Below, piece after piece: positions 1 through 9,702 of a stretch of DNA of 25,167 bases. Each line of letters begins with the position of its first letter. The first letter of the stretch is position 1. Both the position numbers and the translations under genes were made by a program. The DNA comes from Zygnema cylindricum. Taxonomy: Eukaryota > Streptophyta > Zygnematophyceae > Zygnematales > Zygnemataceae. A model generated the notes under the pieces. It had not been told where the DNA came from, made no database searches, and saw only the letters and a list, made by a program, of their open reading frames with translations. The stretch is taken from the NCBI GenBank assembly GCA_037447655.1, contig JBBHKE010001213.1:43633-68799 (forward strand), written 5' to 3'.

Positions 1-402
1 GCTGCAGAAGAGGGACTATGAACCTCTTAGCATTAGGATAAAAGACATTACAACAAAAGTTCTTTGAGTGCTTTCATATCATGCCGTAACATGCCCGTTC
101 ATGTTTTAAAACATAATTTGGCGTGAAAAGCAGACTACATTGATACGGGAATCTCAATACTTATTTAATCTCATTTTCCTGCGCTGCCACATGCTAAATG
201 CTGTTAAAAATTAATTAGCGTTATTAACGCTATTTTGAGTTTTTCAAGATTTTGAAAAAAAAGTTTACTCTAGTTGATCCATAACGTTGATTTGGGTACA
301 ACGGATCTGCCATCAAGATCTTCACAGTAAAATAGTTGAAATTACAAAATCTTGACAAATCGTACACCGTCGCGTCCTTTTACTCTAATTTATTCATAAC
401 TC
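1..402. other. AT-rich non-coding DNA, no gene seen
   Basis: No open frame of note and no recognised protein similarity. The only structure I see is a short palindrome at 217-231 (AGCGTTATTAACGCT), which recurs in near-identical form at 1371-1385. The stretch ends at the target site of the MITE starting at 406. Confidence 0.5.
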
Positions 403-405
403 TAA

Positions 406-1056
406 GGGCATAGTTACATCAGACGAAAAGTGCGGTTTAATACAAAATTTTGTACTTGCCCGTACAATGCCGTACTATACTTTCGTGAGTTTCTTGAAAA
501 CAACATTACAGAAAATAGGATTACGATTCTCCAAGTATCAGGGAGAAGACGTCGACCGTCCGATTACATTTTGGTCTTCACCTGCGAAGCAATCGCTCCA
601 TTCGCCTCTGTATTGGTGAACCCACCTCCACCAATACAGAACCAGTCAATTCGCTACACCTGGACGATACACACGCGCGTCGATGAAAAATGAAAATTTT
701 CACACGCCCCAAAGTCACGTGCCTTCGGACAAGGTGACCTTAAAATCTTTGCCGAAAAGAAATACGGTTTTTTCCTGAAAGTCAGAAGAGTGAAGGAGAT
801 CTCAGGTACATTGACGCGGTACACTTGTGAAAAACACGTACGAAATACGCAAGTACGGATTTCCATACGAAAATGGTTGGTTCTCAAATCTTTGACAATT
901 TTAGAGATTTGATCGTCGACTTACGTGGAGCCACTTAAATCAGAACACGTATATAAAAACTAATTTACAGACGATACGCGATGTAACCGAGGCCTCTGTA
1001 ATACAGAAATTTTGTTGTCCGTACTATTACAGAGACCTCCTGATGTAACCATGCCC
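406..1056. mobile_element. Tourist-like (PIF/Harbinger) MITE, 651 bp
   Basis: Seen: a 17-bp terminal inverted repeat, GGGCATAGTTACATCAG at 406-422, matched by the reverse complement of 1040-1056 at 16 of 17 positions. It is flanked by TAA on both sides (403-405 and 1057-1059). Known: PIF/Harbinger elements and their Tourist MITEs make 3-bp TTA/TAA target duplications and have termini beginning GGG/C. The interior has no transposase frame, so the element is non-autonomous. Short open frames inside it (about 430-690 plus, 654-887 minus) resemble no known protein and are treated as chance. Confidence 0.72.
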
Positions 1057-1059
1057 TAA

Positions 1060-3243
1060 TTTGGGCTTTCTCACGTATAATTAATACGCGAACAATATCT
1101 TTACACTAAAATAAGTACGATCACATTCTGCCATTCATTCTGAGAGCAGTTTTACGTGCGATCGCGATTATTTTAATCCATGTTTCGTACTTTTTTACTC
1201 AACAAAGTACTATTCTGAACGAACTGATCCATCCGTACACCACACAATTTCAAGAAGATCTTAAATTAAAGTTATTAACGCTAATTCACCAGAACCTTAA
1301 TCAACGTAAAAAAAAATTAGTGTCATTAATTCTATTTCAGGTTGGGGTCAAAATTTGGGGGTGCCGATATAGCGTTCATAACGCTAATAACGATTGGCTG
1401 TGTAGCTTCGATTTTTTTTTATTTTATGATTTATTTGCCGTTTTTTAACTTATTTCTAAATTGTTTACCCAAAACGACAAAACTTTTGACGTGCTTTCTT
1501 CCCTGCGTTCCTAAAACGACAAAACACGGAACCGTACGGGCTCAAATTAGCTAGTCTATGAACACATGTCCAGTGAATGCTGGCCGTTTTTTTAGCGCAA
1601 AAAGTATCCCCAGTCATATCCGCTCCCGGCAGCCGATCCGGGCTGCTTCACCGCCCGCTAGGACTCGCTGAGGCTGCTTGCCGCAGCCAGTCGCATCTCG
1701 ACACGCTGACAGGAAAGCTCCTGCGCATCCGGCTTGTCCTTTCTGTGGCAGAGCAAACAATGGATGGCGACGAGATATTTTTGCAATTCTGTTTGTGACC
1801 TCTACTCCGAGAGCAGACTGGCGGTACAGCTTGTAGATTTGATTGGTGAGTTTTTATGTTCGCTTTTTTGGATTCCAGTTGGAGTTCCGTGCGGGAAAAG
1901 TGCTCGAGATGACCAATCGGTGGTGATTGTTGTTTCACACGTGGAGCAAATTAAAAGATTTTTCTAAAGGCATAAGATGTCCGTACCCTGTCACGAAGAC
2001 AATTGGAGCCCTGTGGTAATGTGCATCGTGAGTTCAAACGTACACCGCCGCTACTATGGCTCAATTTCGTAAAATTTTGTCTTACGTCATATATAGTACA
2101 GATATCCAGCTGTCTCCTTGGCACTCCCGCCAATTCATGCAAATCCCAAATCGCCAAAATCAAACTCAATCTTCTAAGACGACAAATTTACCGCTCAGCT
2201 ACTTGGAAATGCCACAGTGCTGTGTACAGAGACGCCGCAAACTTCTGGATGTCGACCGATAGAAAAGGAAGGCGACCGATTATGCAGCGATTGACAGAAG
2301 ATTCCAAATTATCTCCGTACATCCAGCGAGCCGCAATTCGATCTTGGTGCCGAGTAAGACGTTTTAGTCACGTGTCAGCAAGGAGCAATGGAAAGAGCCA
2401 TACTATTTGCACAAAACATTCAAGCTGCCATATGGATCCACGTTGCTGAATGCATCCCTCGACGTCTCTGAATGGCTACTATTACGAGGTTCCGTACATG
2501 GCGTTTTCCACTACGAACATACTGGAATCTGTTTCACTGTCGGACACATAACTTTATCGAAACGTACCAGAAAACGCCCTAACTTATTGCGAAAAGTCGA
2601 AAACCCTTATCTTTCAGGTAAAGACATTAAAACAGATTCCAAAATATTCGTGATCGAAACCCGCCTACAGTGCGAACATCTCGGGCGGGTGATCGTGCAC
2701 AAAATCGGGTCCAAGATCTCCACGCCTGCTGGAATGCTGTCAGAATTCCTCGAATCAGCTTCGCACACAGAGGTGTCGGTGAAAGCTAGCCGTACGCATC
2801 ACACGTCACAGTAGACGAATGAGAGTGCAGTGCCGTACTGCGAAGGCAGCTCACGCCAGGGAAGAGTTTATCAACCGACCAGTCACTGGTGTAACACCCC
2901 GCTGCATAACTGCATTCCCCTTACCAGCAGTTCCGTGTCCCATTTTCACAAAGGAAAGTTGCGGACACATCCGATATATGCAAAGAACGCACAGATTTAA
3001 TTCTGTCGAAAAGTTATTGTACTTCGGACAGGCCGCCAAAATATTTTGACGGCCTTTCAGCGATCACGCCCTCAAATACATAATTGAACATCACATTTTG
3101 TCGGCCTAACTGCAAACATGGAAGTTGAAGTTACACAGTGAATCGCTATTGCTATAAATGAATTATTGGTGTCAATCAAAAAACAGTGGTATTAACTCTA
3201 TTTTGGGTAAGCGGCCTATCGCCAACAAAACATTAACGTTAAC
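1060..3243. other. Unassigned region, possible remnants, no confident gene
   Basis: Base composition is less AT-rich between about 1600 and 2900 than on either side, and several short overlapping open frames occur on both strands. None gives a family I recognise. The longest coherent plus-strand reading is 2056-2814, listed separately. Related short motifs recur near 220, 1272, 1320 and 3189 (variants of ATTAACKCTATTT), suggesting dispersed repeat fragments. A possible 5' splice donor (GTGAGT) lies near 1845, but I could not link exons to it. Confidence 0.35.
2056..2814 (+). pseudogene. Unrecognised reading frame with two in-frame stops
   Basis: One plus-strand frame runs from an ATG at 2056 to a stop at 2812-2814. 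Only two stops interrupt it (TAG at 2260-2262, and TAG in the codon series near 2365). The last uninterrupted part, from Met at 2407, is about 135 residues. It contains a stretch HKTFKLPYGSTLLNASLDVS, which vaguely recalls alternating beta-strand proteins, but I cannot assign a family. It could be an exon, a dead gene or chance. No promoter, Kozak context or splice structure was established. Confidence 0.2.
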
Positions 3244-3246
3244 TTA

Positions 3247-3958
3247 GGGTGAAGTTCCATCATACGTTCTGTAATTGTACGGCCAACACTACATACCGGG
3301 TCGATTGAGTCGAAGTTCCATCACGTAGAGTCTGTAAACCACGTGTTCTAAATTGACTGGCGCCACGCAAGCTACGATCCGATATTGAATATCTTTCAGA
3401 TTTTTAGCACCGACAAACTTAACTTCAAATCTTGACTTGCGTACGACGTGAGCATACGACAAAACTTGTATACATTTTGCAGACGACGCCAGCTCATTTT
3501 TTAGGGTTTCGGTTTTCGAACATAACGAAAGTCCTTTGACAGAAATAGTGTGACGAACAAAAGTTATCGAAATAGCGTGACGAGGGAATGTTACAAAATT
3601 TCGTTTTTAGTTTCGTTTATATTTTGGAAATCGCGTGTCATGTGGAAATCTTAAGATTTTTCGTTGGTTTTCCATCATGACATGTAGATTAATTGTCCAC
3701 CGTGTCACAAATTTTTTTTTTCTGTGTATGCCAACCCACCTCGTCGAGGTGGGTTGAGTCTAACAGAGAAAATTGAAGCGAACTCATCGCAGATGAACAT
3801 TTGACGGCCAGTATTACCTCCAAGACCTCCGGAGAGTATTGGCAAGATTCTCTGTAATGTTGGTTTTCGTATAAAAACAAAATAGGCGGTACGATCTGGT
3901 ATGGAGAGTCGCGGATTTCTGTTAGAAACGCCACTTTTCGCTTGATGGAACTTCACCC
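3247..3958. mobile_element. Tourist-like (PIF/Harbinger) MITE, 712 bp
   Basis: Seen: a perfect 16-bp terminal inverted repeat, GGGTGAAGTTCCATCA at 3247-3262, with its reverse complement at 3943-3958. TTA flanks it on both sides (3244-3246 and 3959-3961). Known: a TTA duplication and GGG-starting termini are typical of PIF/Harbinger MITEs. The inner part of the TIR (GAAGTTCCATCA) recurs as a subterminal copy at 3312-3323. The interior also has a near-perfect 25-bp palindrome at 3732-3756. No transposase is encoded. The TIR differs from that of the MITE at 406-1056, so the two belong to separate families. Confidence 0.78.
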
Positions 3959-4206
3959 TTAAACGTCAAACCTTCAACATACTAAAACTGTTAAAGCTAT
4001 GTTCACATAGTCAACTTTGGAAGAGAGAATATTCGAAGAATCCGGAGAGAGGTGAAACTGACGTCACATACACTTTGCTGTAAAAGTACTATTTTGTCTT
4101 TTTAGTGATAATATATGTACTGCTCACATTATATGTCATGTGGAACAAAAGTAATATTTTGTACTTATTGTACAATTATCAATATTGTACTTGTAAGTAC
4201 ATTAAT

Positions 4207-5055
4207 TAGTGTTGGGGATCGGGTAAATTAATATCGCGATAACTTCGATATTCGATATATCGAATATCGATCGAGCAGACTCCTCGATATATCGTACCGG
4301 GACCAACATAAATAATCGCGATATATAGTATTTTTTTAAATTTAATATTTTATATAATATGTTATTTTATCGATAAAGACAAATTGTTTGATACGCCACG
4401 TACGATGTGATTTTCGTTCCGTAACTTAAAGGTAGACATCGCAAAATGTAACCGACAAAAAAGTACTAATTCTGTAATTCATATAATTACTTATTTAGCA
4501 CGTAGAGAACGTCACATACGAAAAGTTCACACTAATTTAGTCAAAGTATGATCTGAAAAAAAAAAATGCAGACTGTTCGTTTCAGGCTTTCAGGCAGGAA
4601 TGCCTACCAATAAGGCTTTCAGGCAGGAAAACCTACCAATCTGCAGGCAGATTGGTAGCCATTACTGCTTATCCATTTCCAGCGACTAGTATTATAGAAA
4701 GGTTACATTTTTAGTTTTACAAAATGTGAATTTTTATTATTATTTTTATTAATTATTTTTTGAAGTGTACAAAATGTGAAAGTTTATTACTATTTGTATT
4801 AATTTGGAGTAGCAGTAGCTAGTACTACCAGCTGCAGTAGCATTAGTACTGGCAGCAACAGTAGTTCTAGCAGCAGTAGCAAGAATAGTTATATATTTTT
4901 TTTTTAAAAAGCATCGATATATCGGCGATACGATATATTGGAGATATATCGCGATATTTAGCTTTTCGATATATCGAAGCGATATATCGAGTATCGGGTA
5001 CCTGAAATTCGATATATATCGAATATCGGCAAATGGTCCTCGATACCCAACACTA
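4207..5055. mobile_element. hAT-like MITE, 849 bp
   Basis: Seen: ends TAGTGTTGGGGATCG (4207) and the complement of TAGTGTTGGGTATCG (ending 5055), with flanking octamers ACATTAAT (4199-4206) and ACATTTAT (5056-5063) matching at 7 of 8 positions. Known: hAT transposons make 8-bp target duplications, often have short termini with a TAGTG/CAGTG start, and carry subterminal transposase-binding repeats. Both ends hold clusters of a palindromic CGATATATCG-type motif (4230-4330 and 4913-5035). The interior has two 28-bp direct repeats (4584-4611, 4613-4640), a 12-bp-arm hairpin (4633-4658), a 50-bp-offset duplication (4719 and 4769) and an imperfect AGCAGT-rich tract (about 4806-4885). There is no transposase frame. 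Confidence 0.72.
4633..4658. repeat. Perfect hairpin, 12-bp arms, 2-bp loop
   Basis: CTACCAATCTGC at 4633-4644 is followed by AG and then its exact reverse complement at 4647-4658. It overlaps the end of the second of two adjacent direct repeats (4584-4611 and 4613-4640) inside the hAT-like MITE. The function is unknown; it may simply be a rearranged third repeat copy in inverted orientation. Confidence 0.7.
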
Positions 5056-5059
5056 ACAT

Positions 5060-5190
5060 TTATGTATATATAAAATGTATATACATGTATATATATGTAT
5101 ATATATGTGTCTATATACATTTGTATATATATTTATAGCATGACAAAAACCCTCTAGGTTTACCTTTATATATATATATATATATGTATT
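5060..5190. repeat. AT-rich microsatellite tract
   Basis: Irregular TATATG/TATA arrays run from about 5060 to 5140, and a purer (TA)n tract lies at about 5168-5186. It directly follows the right target duplication of the hAT-like MITE. Open frames read through here (e.g. minus strand) are low-complexity artefacts rich in Tyr and Ile. Confidence 0.75.
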
Positions 5191-5744
5191 CTTTCCTTTT
5201 CATCCGCCATATGGGCTTTCCCTTCCACTCCTTTTTCTTTTTCCCTTCAACAGAACTTTTTAAAAAGTTGACCATAAAACTTAAACTTTCTTAAAACAAC
5301 CTTTGAACTGCATTCATGTTTTTTCTTTTCTTTCACTCTCTCACCATCCTAAAAGTATTAGTATCTTTCCTCGTTTTTCTCTCTTTTTTGGTTTCCTAAC
5401 TCTTTATATTTTTTAAACTCTTTATAAAAAATACACCTATCGCGATGGCCATATATGTTATTATTTTTAGGTCGGGGTTGTGACATTTGGTTAAGACACA
5501 TCACCCTGTCCTCTAGTTGTACATACCCTATATTGAATTAGAAGTCATGACAACAAAGAACAGAAAACTGGGCAAGTAAAAATAATTGCCAGATTGGTTG
5601 ATAAAAGAATAGTAAGTTAGAATGAAAACAAAAATACTGAAGTAGTAATTGAGTGTCACGTAGTGTCACTCTGACAGACTGTCCTACTACCTACGTGACC
5701 CCGAAGGGTCACTTGTCTTTTTTTAGCATGACGAAAGATCAAGG
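5191..5744. other. Pyrimidine-rich spacer, no gene
   Basis: The plus strand is C/T-rich from about 5200 to 5420 and then AT-rich. No coding frame is recognisable. A 9-bp inverted repeat (GTCACGTAG at 5655-5663, CTACGTGAC at 5691-5699) lies about 45 bp upstream of the LTR end of copy A; its meaning is unclear. Confidence 0.45.
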
Positions 5745-6461
5745 TGTTCTTTCGTAAGAAGAGGAAGAAAATATCTAAATTTAAACCTAGGACAGAGGTC
5801 CACAAAAATAGATAACGAAAGGCAGAATACTAGACTACGTTATTTAGCAGTAAGATCTATGAATCAAGTTGGTAGCAAAAGAGAATAAGGACGAATCTAG
5901 GATTCGAACACCCTTCGCTTTGCTAGAAACAGAGGTTGGCTGAGGACCGGTGAGCTTAGAATAGTGGTTGAGGAAGAACCTTTGTCAAAAAATCGGCCAT
6001 TAGTTGAGTAGTGGGACAGTGGTAGAAATGAACAGGGCCTGCAGCAATGGCCTTGCGAGTAAAGTGAAATTGGATGTCAATGTGCTTCTTCCGACGATGA
6101 TGAACATGATTGTTCATCAAGGCAAGGTCCCCTTGAGATTCACAAAAGATAGGTGTGGCAGATGATGGACAAAATTGAAGATTGAGGAAGAGAGAGCGAA
6201 GCAAGAGAGCCTCCTTAGTGGCATGAGTGGTAGACATGTACTCAGCTTCAGTTGAGGAGAGAGCAACGGTAGGTTTCTTTTTAGAGGCCCAAGAGACAAA
6301 AGCATTGCCGAGTGAGAAACAAACGCCGGTGGTGCTGCGCCGGTGGTTCTCATAATCGTCGGGTAACTTCATGATGAGAGTGTTAACTTTCTTTTTCATT
6401 GTAATTGTCCATCCGACACTCTCCATCTCCATATACTGATAAGAAAGATCATTATAGTAGT
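5745..6461 (-). mobile_element. Copy A: internally deleted Ty1/copia remnant (gag-RNase H-LTR/3' UTR)
   Basis: On the minus strand an open frame (6432 to 5956) starts with a copia gag signature, KKKVNTLIMKLPDDYEN. At about 6345 it switches without a stop to the RNase H domain (RRSTTGVCFSLGNA, then SSTEAEYMS, CESQGDLALMNN, HIDIQFHFTR, ADFLTK). Protease, integrase and RT are missing, so the copy is a deletion derivative. Downstream, 5955 to 5745 aligns by eye with 7874 to 7662 of copy B and ends in a minus-strand ...ACA, the expected LTR terminus. The exact LTR start and target duplication could not be defined. Its gag end abuts a non-LTR RT remnant at about 6462. Confidence 0.75.
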
Positions 6462-7661
6462 CTTCTCACCACATCGTGCCTTGTGGCAGTCACCAAACCT
6501 AATGGTGAAGTCTGCCCTATTGCCGTGGGAGAGGTTTAATATAGATTGGTTGCTCGTGCGATATGTCTCGAGCTCCAACCAACTTTCCATGATTATTTCT
6601 CTCCTCATCAGTTTGGAGTGGCCACGAGAGGAGGTTGTGAGGCCGTGGTCCACGCGATTAGGGATTTGTTGGATGTGCATCCGGATTGGTTGGTCCTTCA
6701 GGTCGACGTTTACAATGCTTTCAATACGGTGGATCGGAATGTGATTTTCTCGGAGCTTATGGCGGCTCCATCTCCGATTGTCCAATTATATCCCTTAAAA
6801 AGAGCTTTCTATTCTTTGACAAACAGCCTTTCCTTCTCGGCCAACAGTGATCTCACTCCTCTCTCCTTTGCGACTCGCACTCGTTGGGGAGACCCTCTTA
6901 GCGAACCTTTGTTAGCCCTTGCCTATTACCGGGCCCTTTGTGCTTCCGCAGCCGCCTTCCCTTCTTGCCTTTTCCCTTTGGTTGCACATGATACGCACAT
7001 TATTGGGCCTAGAGAACAAGTCGTGTTGGCATATGATTTTTTCAAGGAACGTTTAGCAGAACTCAACATTTCAATCTAACCTTGGAAGTGTGTTATTTGG
7101 TCTCCTCGAGATATTCCACCTTCCTTTACTCCCCCTGTTAATATTCAAACACTTTCTCCCTCCAATGGCATTCGTGTGCTTGGTTGCCCCCTTGGTTTGG
7201 ATACTTTCGTCACCCAATTCCTTCATGATGCTTTACAATCAGATCTTGCCCAAGTGGATGACCTTCCTCACCTTCCCGATCCCCAAGTGGCTTTTGCTAT
7301 GTTAACCAGGTGTTTTTCCCCACCGCCCTTCTTACCTTACTCGTACTTCCCCTCCCACCTCGACGTTTTTCTCCTCTCTCTCGATTTTTGACAATCGCCT
7401 CATGGATGTCCTCCACGCTCTATTAGGTCATGGGGAATTCGATCGCGAGTATGGGCCCTCGGCCCACATTCAGGCATCCCTCCCTGTCTCTTCTAGGGGG
7501 GGTTGGGTCTATTATCGACGGCTCGTGTTGCTCCTGCTGCTTATTTGAGAAATTGTGCGTTATTGCCTCTACTCTTGTTCCCATTTCTTGGCTGGGGACA
7601 CTCCCGTTCCAGCTGTCGTTATTTCCCGTGTTTCGGACAGTGTGTTCGCCTTTCAACGGTG
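6462..7661 (+). pseudogene. Decayed non-LTR retrotransposon reverse transcriptase
   Basis: The main reading frame begins near 6480 with VTKPNGEVCPIAVGEV. It continues with the RT fingers/palm signature HQFGVATRGGCEAVVHAIRD and the first catalytic Asp in VLQVDVYNAFN (about 6699), then the RGDPLS-like block (here WGDPLSEP). The catalytic A-D-D box reads VAHDTHI, so one Asp is His. Further downstream are IRVLGCPLGLD and GGLGLLSTARVAPAAYL, the C-terminal part of this RT family. Stops lie near 6534, at 7077-7079 and at 7389-7391, and a segment near 7391-7495 is read in another frame. The piece is 5'-truncated, lacks an endonuclease, and is bounded by copy A on the left and the LTR end of copy B (7662) on the right. 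Confidence 0.75.
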
Positions 7662-8720
7662 TGTCTTTTCGTAAGAAGAGGAAGAAAATATATAAATCTA
7701 AACCTTGGCCAAAGGTCCAGGAAAATAGATAATGAAAGGTATAATACTAGACTACGTACTCTAGCATTAAGATCAATAATTGAAGTTTGAAGCAAAAAAA
7801 AATAGGGACGAATATAGGATTCCAACACCCCCCCCGCTTTGCTAGAAACGGAGGCCGGCTGAGGACCGGTGAGCTTAGAATAGTGGTTGAGGAAGAGCCT
7901 TTGTCAAAAAATCGGCCATTTGTTGAGTAGTGGGGCAGTGGTAGAAATGAACAGTGCTTGCACCAATGGCCTCGCGAGTAAAGTGAAATTGGATGTCAAT
8001 GTGATTTGTCTGACGATGATGAACAGTATCGTTCATCAAGGCAAGGGCCTGTTGAGAATCACAAAAGATAGGTGTGGCAGATGATGGACAGAATTGAAGA
8101 TTGAGGAGGAGAGAGCGAAGCCAGAGAGCCTCCTTAGTGGCGTGAGTGGCCGACATGTACTCAGCTTCAGTTGAGGAGAGGGAAACAGTAGGATGCTTTT
8201 TAGAAGCCCAACAGACGAGAGCACAACCTAGTGAGAAACAAACACGGTGGTGCTACGACTGGAATCTAAGTCTCCCCCCAGTCCACTCGCAATGGCCAAA
8301 GAGAGGTGGAGGAGTGGAGCGAGTGAAGGTGAGTTTTAAAGTCCGGGTACCTTGAAGGTACCTAGGACTCTTTTGGCTACAACGAGGTGGTCAGTCTAGG
8401 TGTTGGATACTAACTGTCTACTGGGTTCCAGTCATGGCATACACCAGACTGCCAACTATGGATGTGAACTGATCATATATATCTTTGGGGACAGGCCCAC
8501 CAAAATTTTGAAGGAGTCTTACATTTAGATCTAGAGGGGTGGAGATAGGGGAACAATCAGCCATGGAAAATTTGGTCAAAATGTCACCTATGTATATTTC
8601 TAGGGAAAAGTAAAGAGTCATAGTGGAACGATCTCGACCAACAAAAATGCCAAACCGATACTCTACTTCCCCTAGATATGTCATTGAGAAATGGATGTTT
8701 AGCATGGTTTTGACCAGATG
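7662..8720 (-). mobile_element. Element M (copy B), 3' half: copia RT end, RNase H, LTR/3' UTR
   Basis: Minus-strand copia remnant. From 8720 leftward, the RT C-terminal part reads KTMLNIHFSMTYLGEVEYRFGI and then SIVGSLVYAMTGTQ. A scrambled linker follows (8430-8270), then RNase H (SSTEAEYMSATHATKEALWL, CDSQQALALMN, HIDIQFHFTREAI, ADFLTKALPQPLF) ending at 7875. A frameshift lies between the DWGGDLDS-like and CFSLG-like segments near 8255. The 3' untranslated/LTR part (7874-7662) is homologous to copy A and ends at a TG in the non-LTR RT remnant. The RT frame continues past 8720 only on the far side of nested element N, at 12420-13130. Confidence 0.78.
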
Positions 8721-8933
8721 TGTTGAAATAAATAGTTTTTGGGTATTTTCTAGGTCTAAATATATTAGCGGAAAAAGATAAGAAAAATAAAGGCAGCCTG
8801 CCTCCATCCCTTCTTTCTTGCCCCCATACTCGTTGTAGTCACTGAAAGAGAGAGAGAGTGATGGAGCCATGGCTACTTCAGCTCCATAGGTAGGACTAAA
8901 GAGTGACTTAAGTCACTCTTAACAAAAGGTTGA

Positions 8934-9002
8934 GTTCGGCAGGACTCGAGCCTCTGATCGGCATAGCGCAGCGTAGCTGTTAGCTCTAACCAGTCTGTGG
9001 GA
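8934..9002 (-). other. Antisense tRNA-like patch in LTR
   Basis: Read on the minus strand, the segment has a T-arm/B-box-like core (GGCTCGAGTCC, complement of 8942-8952) preceded by a D-arm-like GACTGGTTAGAGCTAACAGC. The 3' LTR copy (11628-11697) preserves it better, with GGTTCGAGTCC. It is not an intact tRNA gene: the acceptor and anticodon arms do not fold convincingly by eye. Confidence 0.4.
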
Positions 9003-9501
9003 GAAGTCCGTTAGGATATATAGGGTTTGGTATGTATTTAAACTATTGTATAGTACTAAAACCGTTTAACTAAAATATGTCTGAATGAACATAGAATTAG
9101 TTAAACTTTAGTGCGGACATCATTTCGTACGAAACAAGTGAATCTGATTTTGTTTCGACGGCCGACATTTAATGTCAGATTTAATCCGATGGCGCACATT
9201 TCTTCCGAGATCGCGGAATGGTCACTTTGGCGTTTATGGACGTGGGATGACCTGGCGCCACGTGGAGGGATAACATTTGGTCGCAGGATTTCCGGGGAGC
9301 GTACGGACGAGTGAAAGACTGACACGCGTCGACTCAACCGCCTTGTCGTACACCGGCCGTACAAAAAAGACATCAGCCGTAGTACCTTTATGTACTTTAC
9401 AGTCATATGATTGGTTTGTACTTCACTATAGAGGGGCTGTGAGAGGGTTTTAGGACTTAGGAAAATTTGGTAGGTAGTCACCTCTCTCTAAGAGAGATTT
9501 G

Positions 9502-9508
9502 TATAAAT
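9502..9508 (+). promoter_or_regulatory. LTR TATA box (TATAAAT)
   Basis: It follows the CTCTCTAAGAGAG-type stretch that also precedes the TATA boxes of the 3' LTR (12198-12204, TATAAAA) and of the copia element at 16953. The conserved position across diverged LTRs supports a promoter role (U3/R border shortly downstream). Confidence 0.6.
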
Positions 9509-9702
9509 TGGCATTTTTGTCCGCTCATAACTTATCGGCTGGTTGGCCGTTTCCAGTGATTCTTTTTGCTACGTACTCTGGGGAGTCGAGGCTGCATAGG
9601 GGTGTAATCAGACTGTTAGTTTGCCTCATTGGGCAGCAGTTGTTGTGGCTTGAAGTGGGTTAGCTAAAAACTATCTAGAGGCTTCGTGAATTCTGTAGTC
9701 CA

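Noticed and set aside
2407-2814. Possible small heat-shock-like beta-strand pattern
   Set aside because: Only a loose resemblance (FKLPYGS-like); no conserved family motif, so no function assigned.
4749-5120. 123-codon minus-strand open frame
   Set aside because: It is composed of the hAT-like MITE's AT-rich subterminal repeats and the adjacent microsatellite; low complexity, no family.
5641-5720. Inverted repeats before copy A as a transposon terminus
   Set aside because: Only a 9-bp repeat with no partner end or target duplication found.
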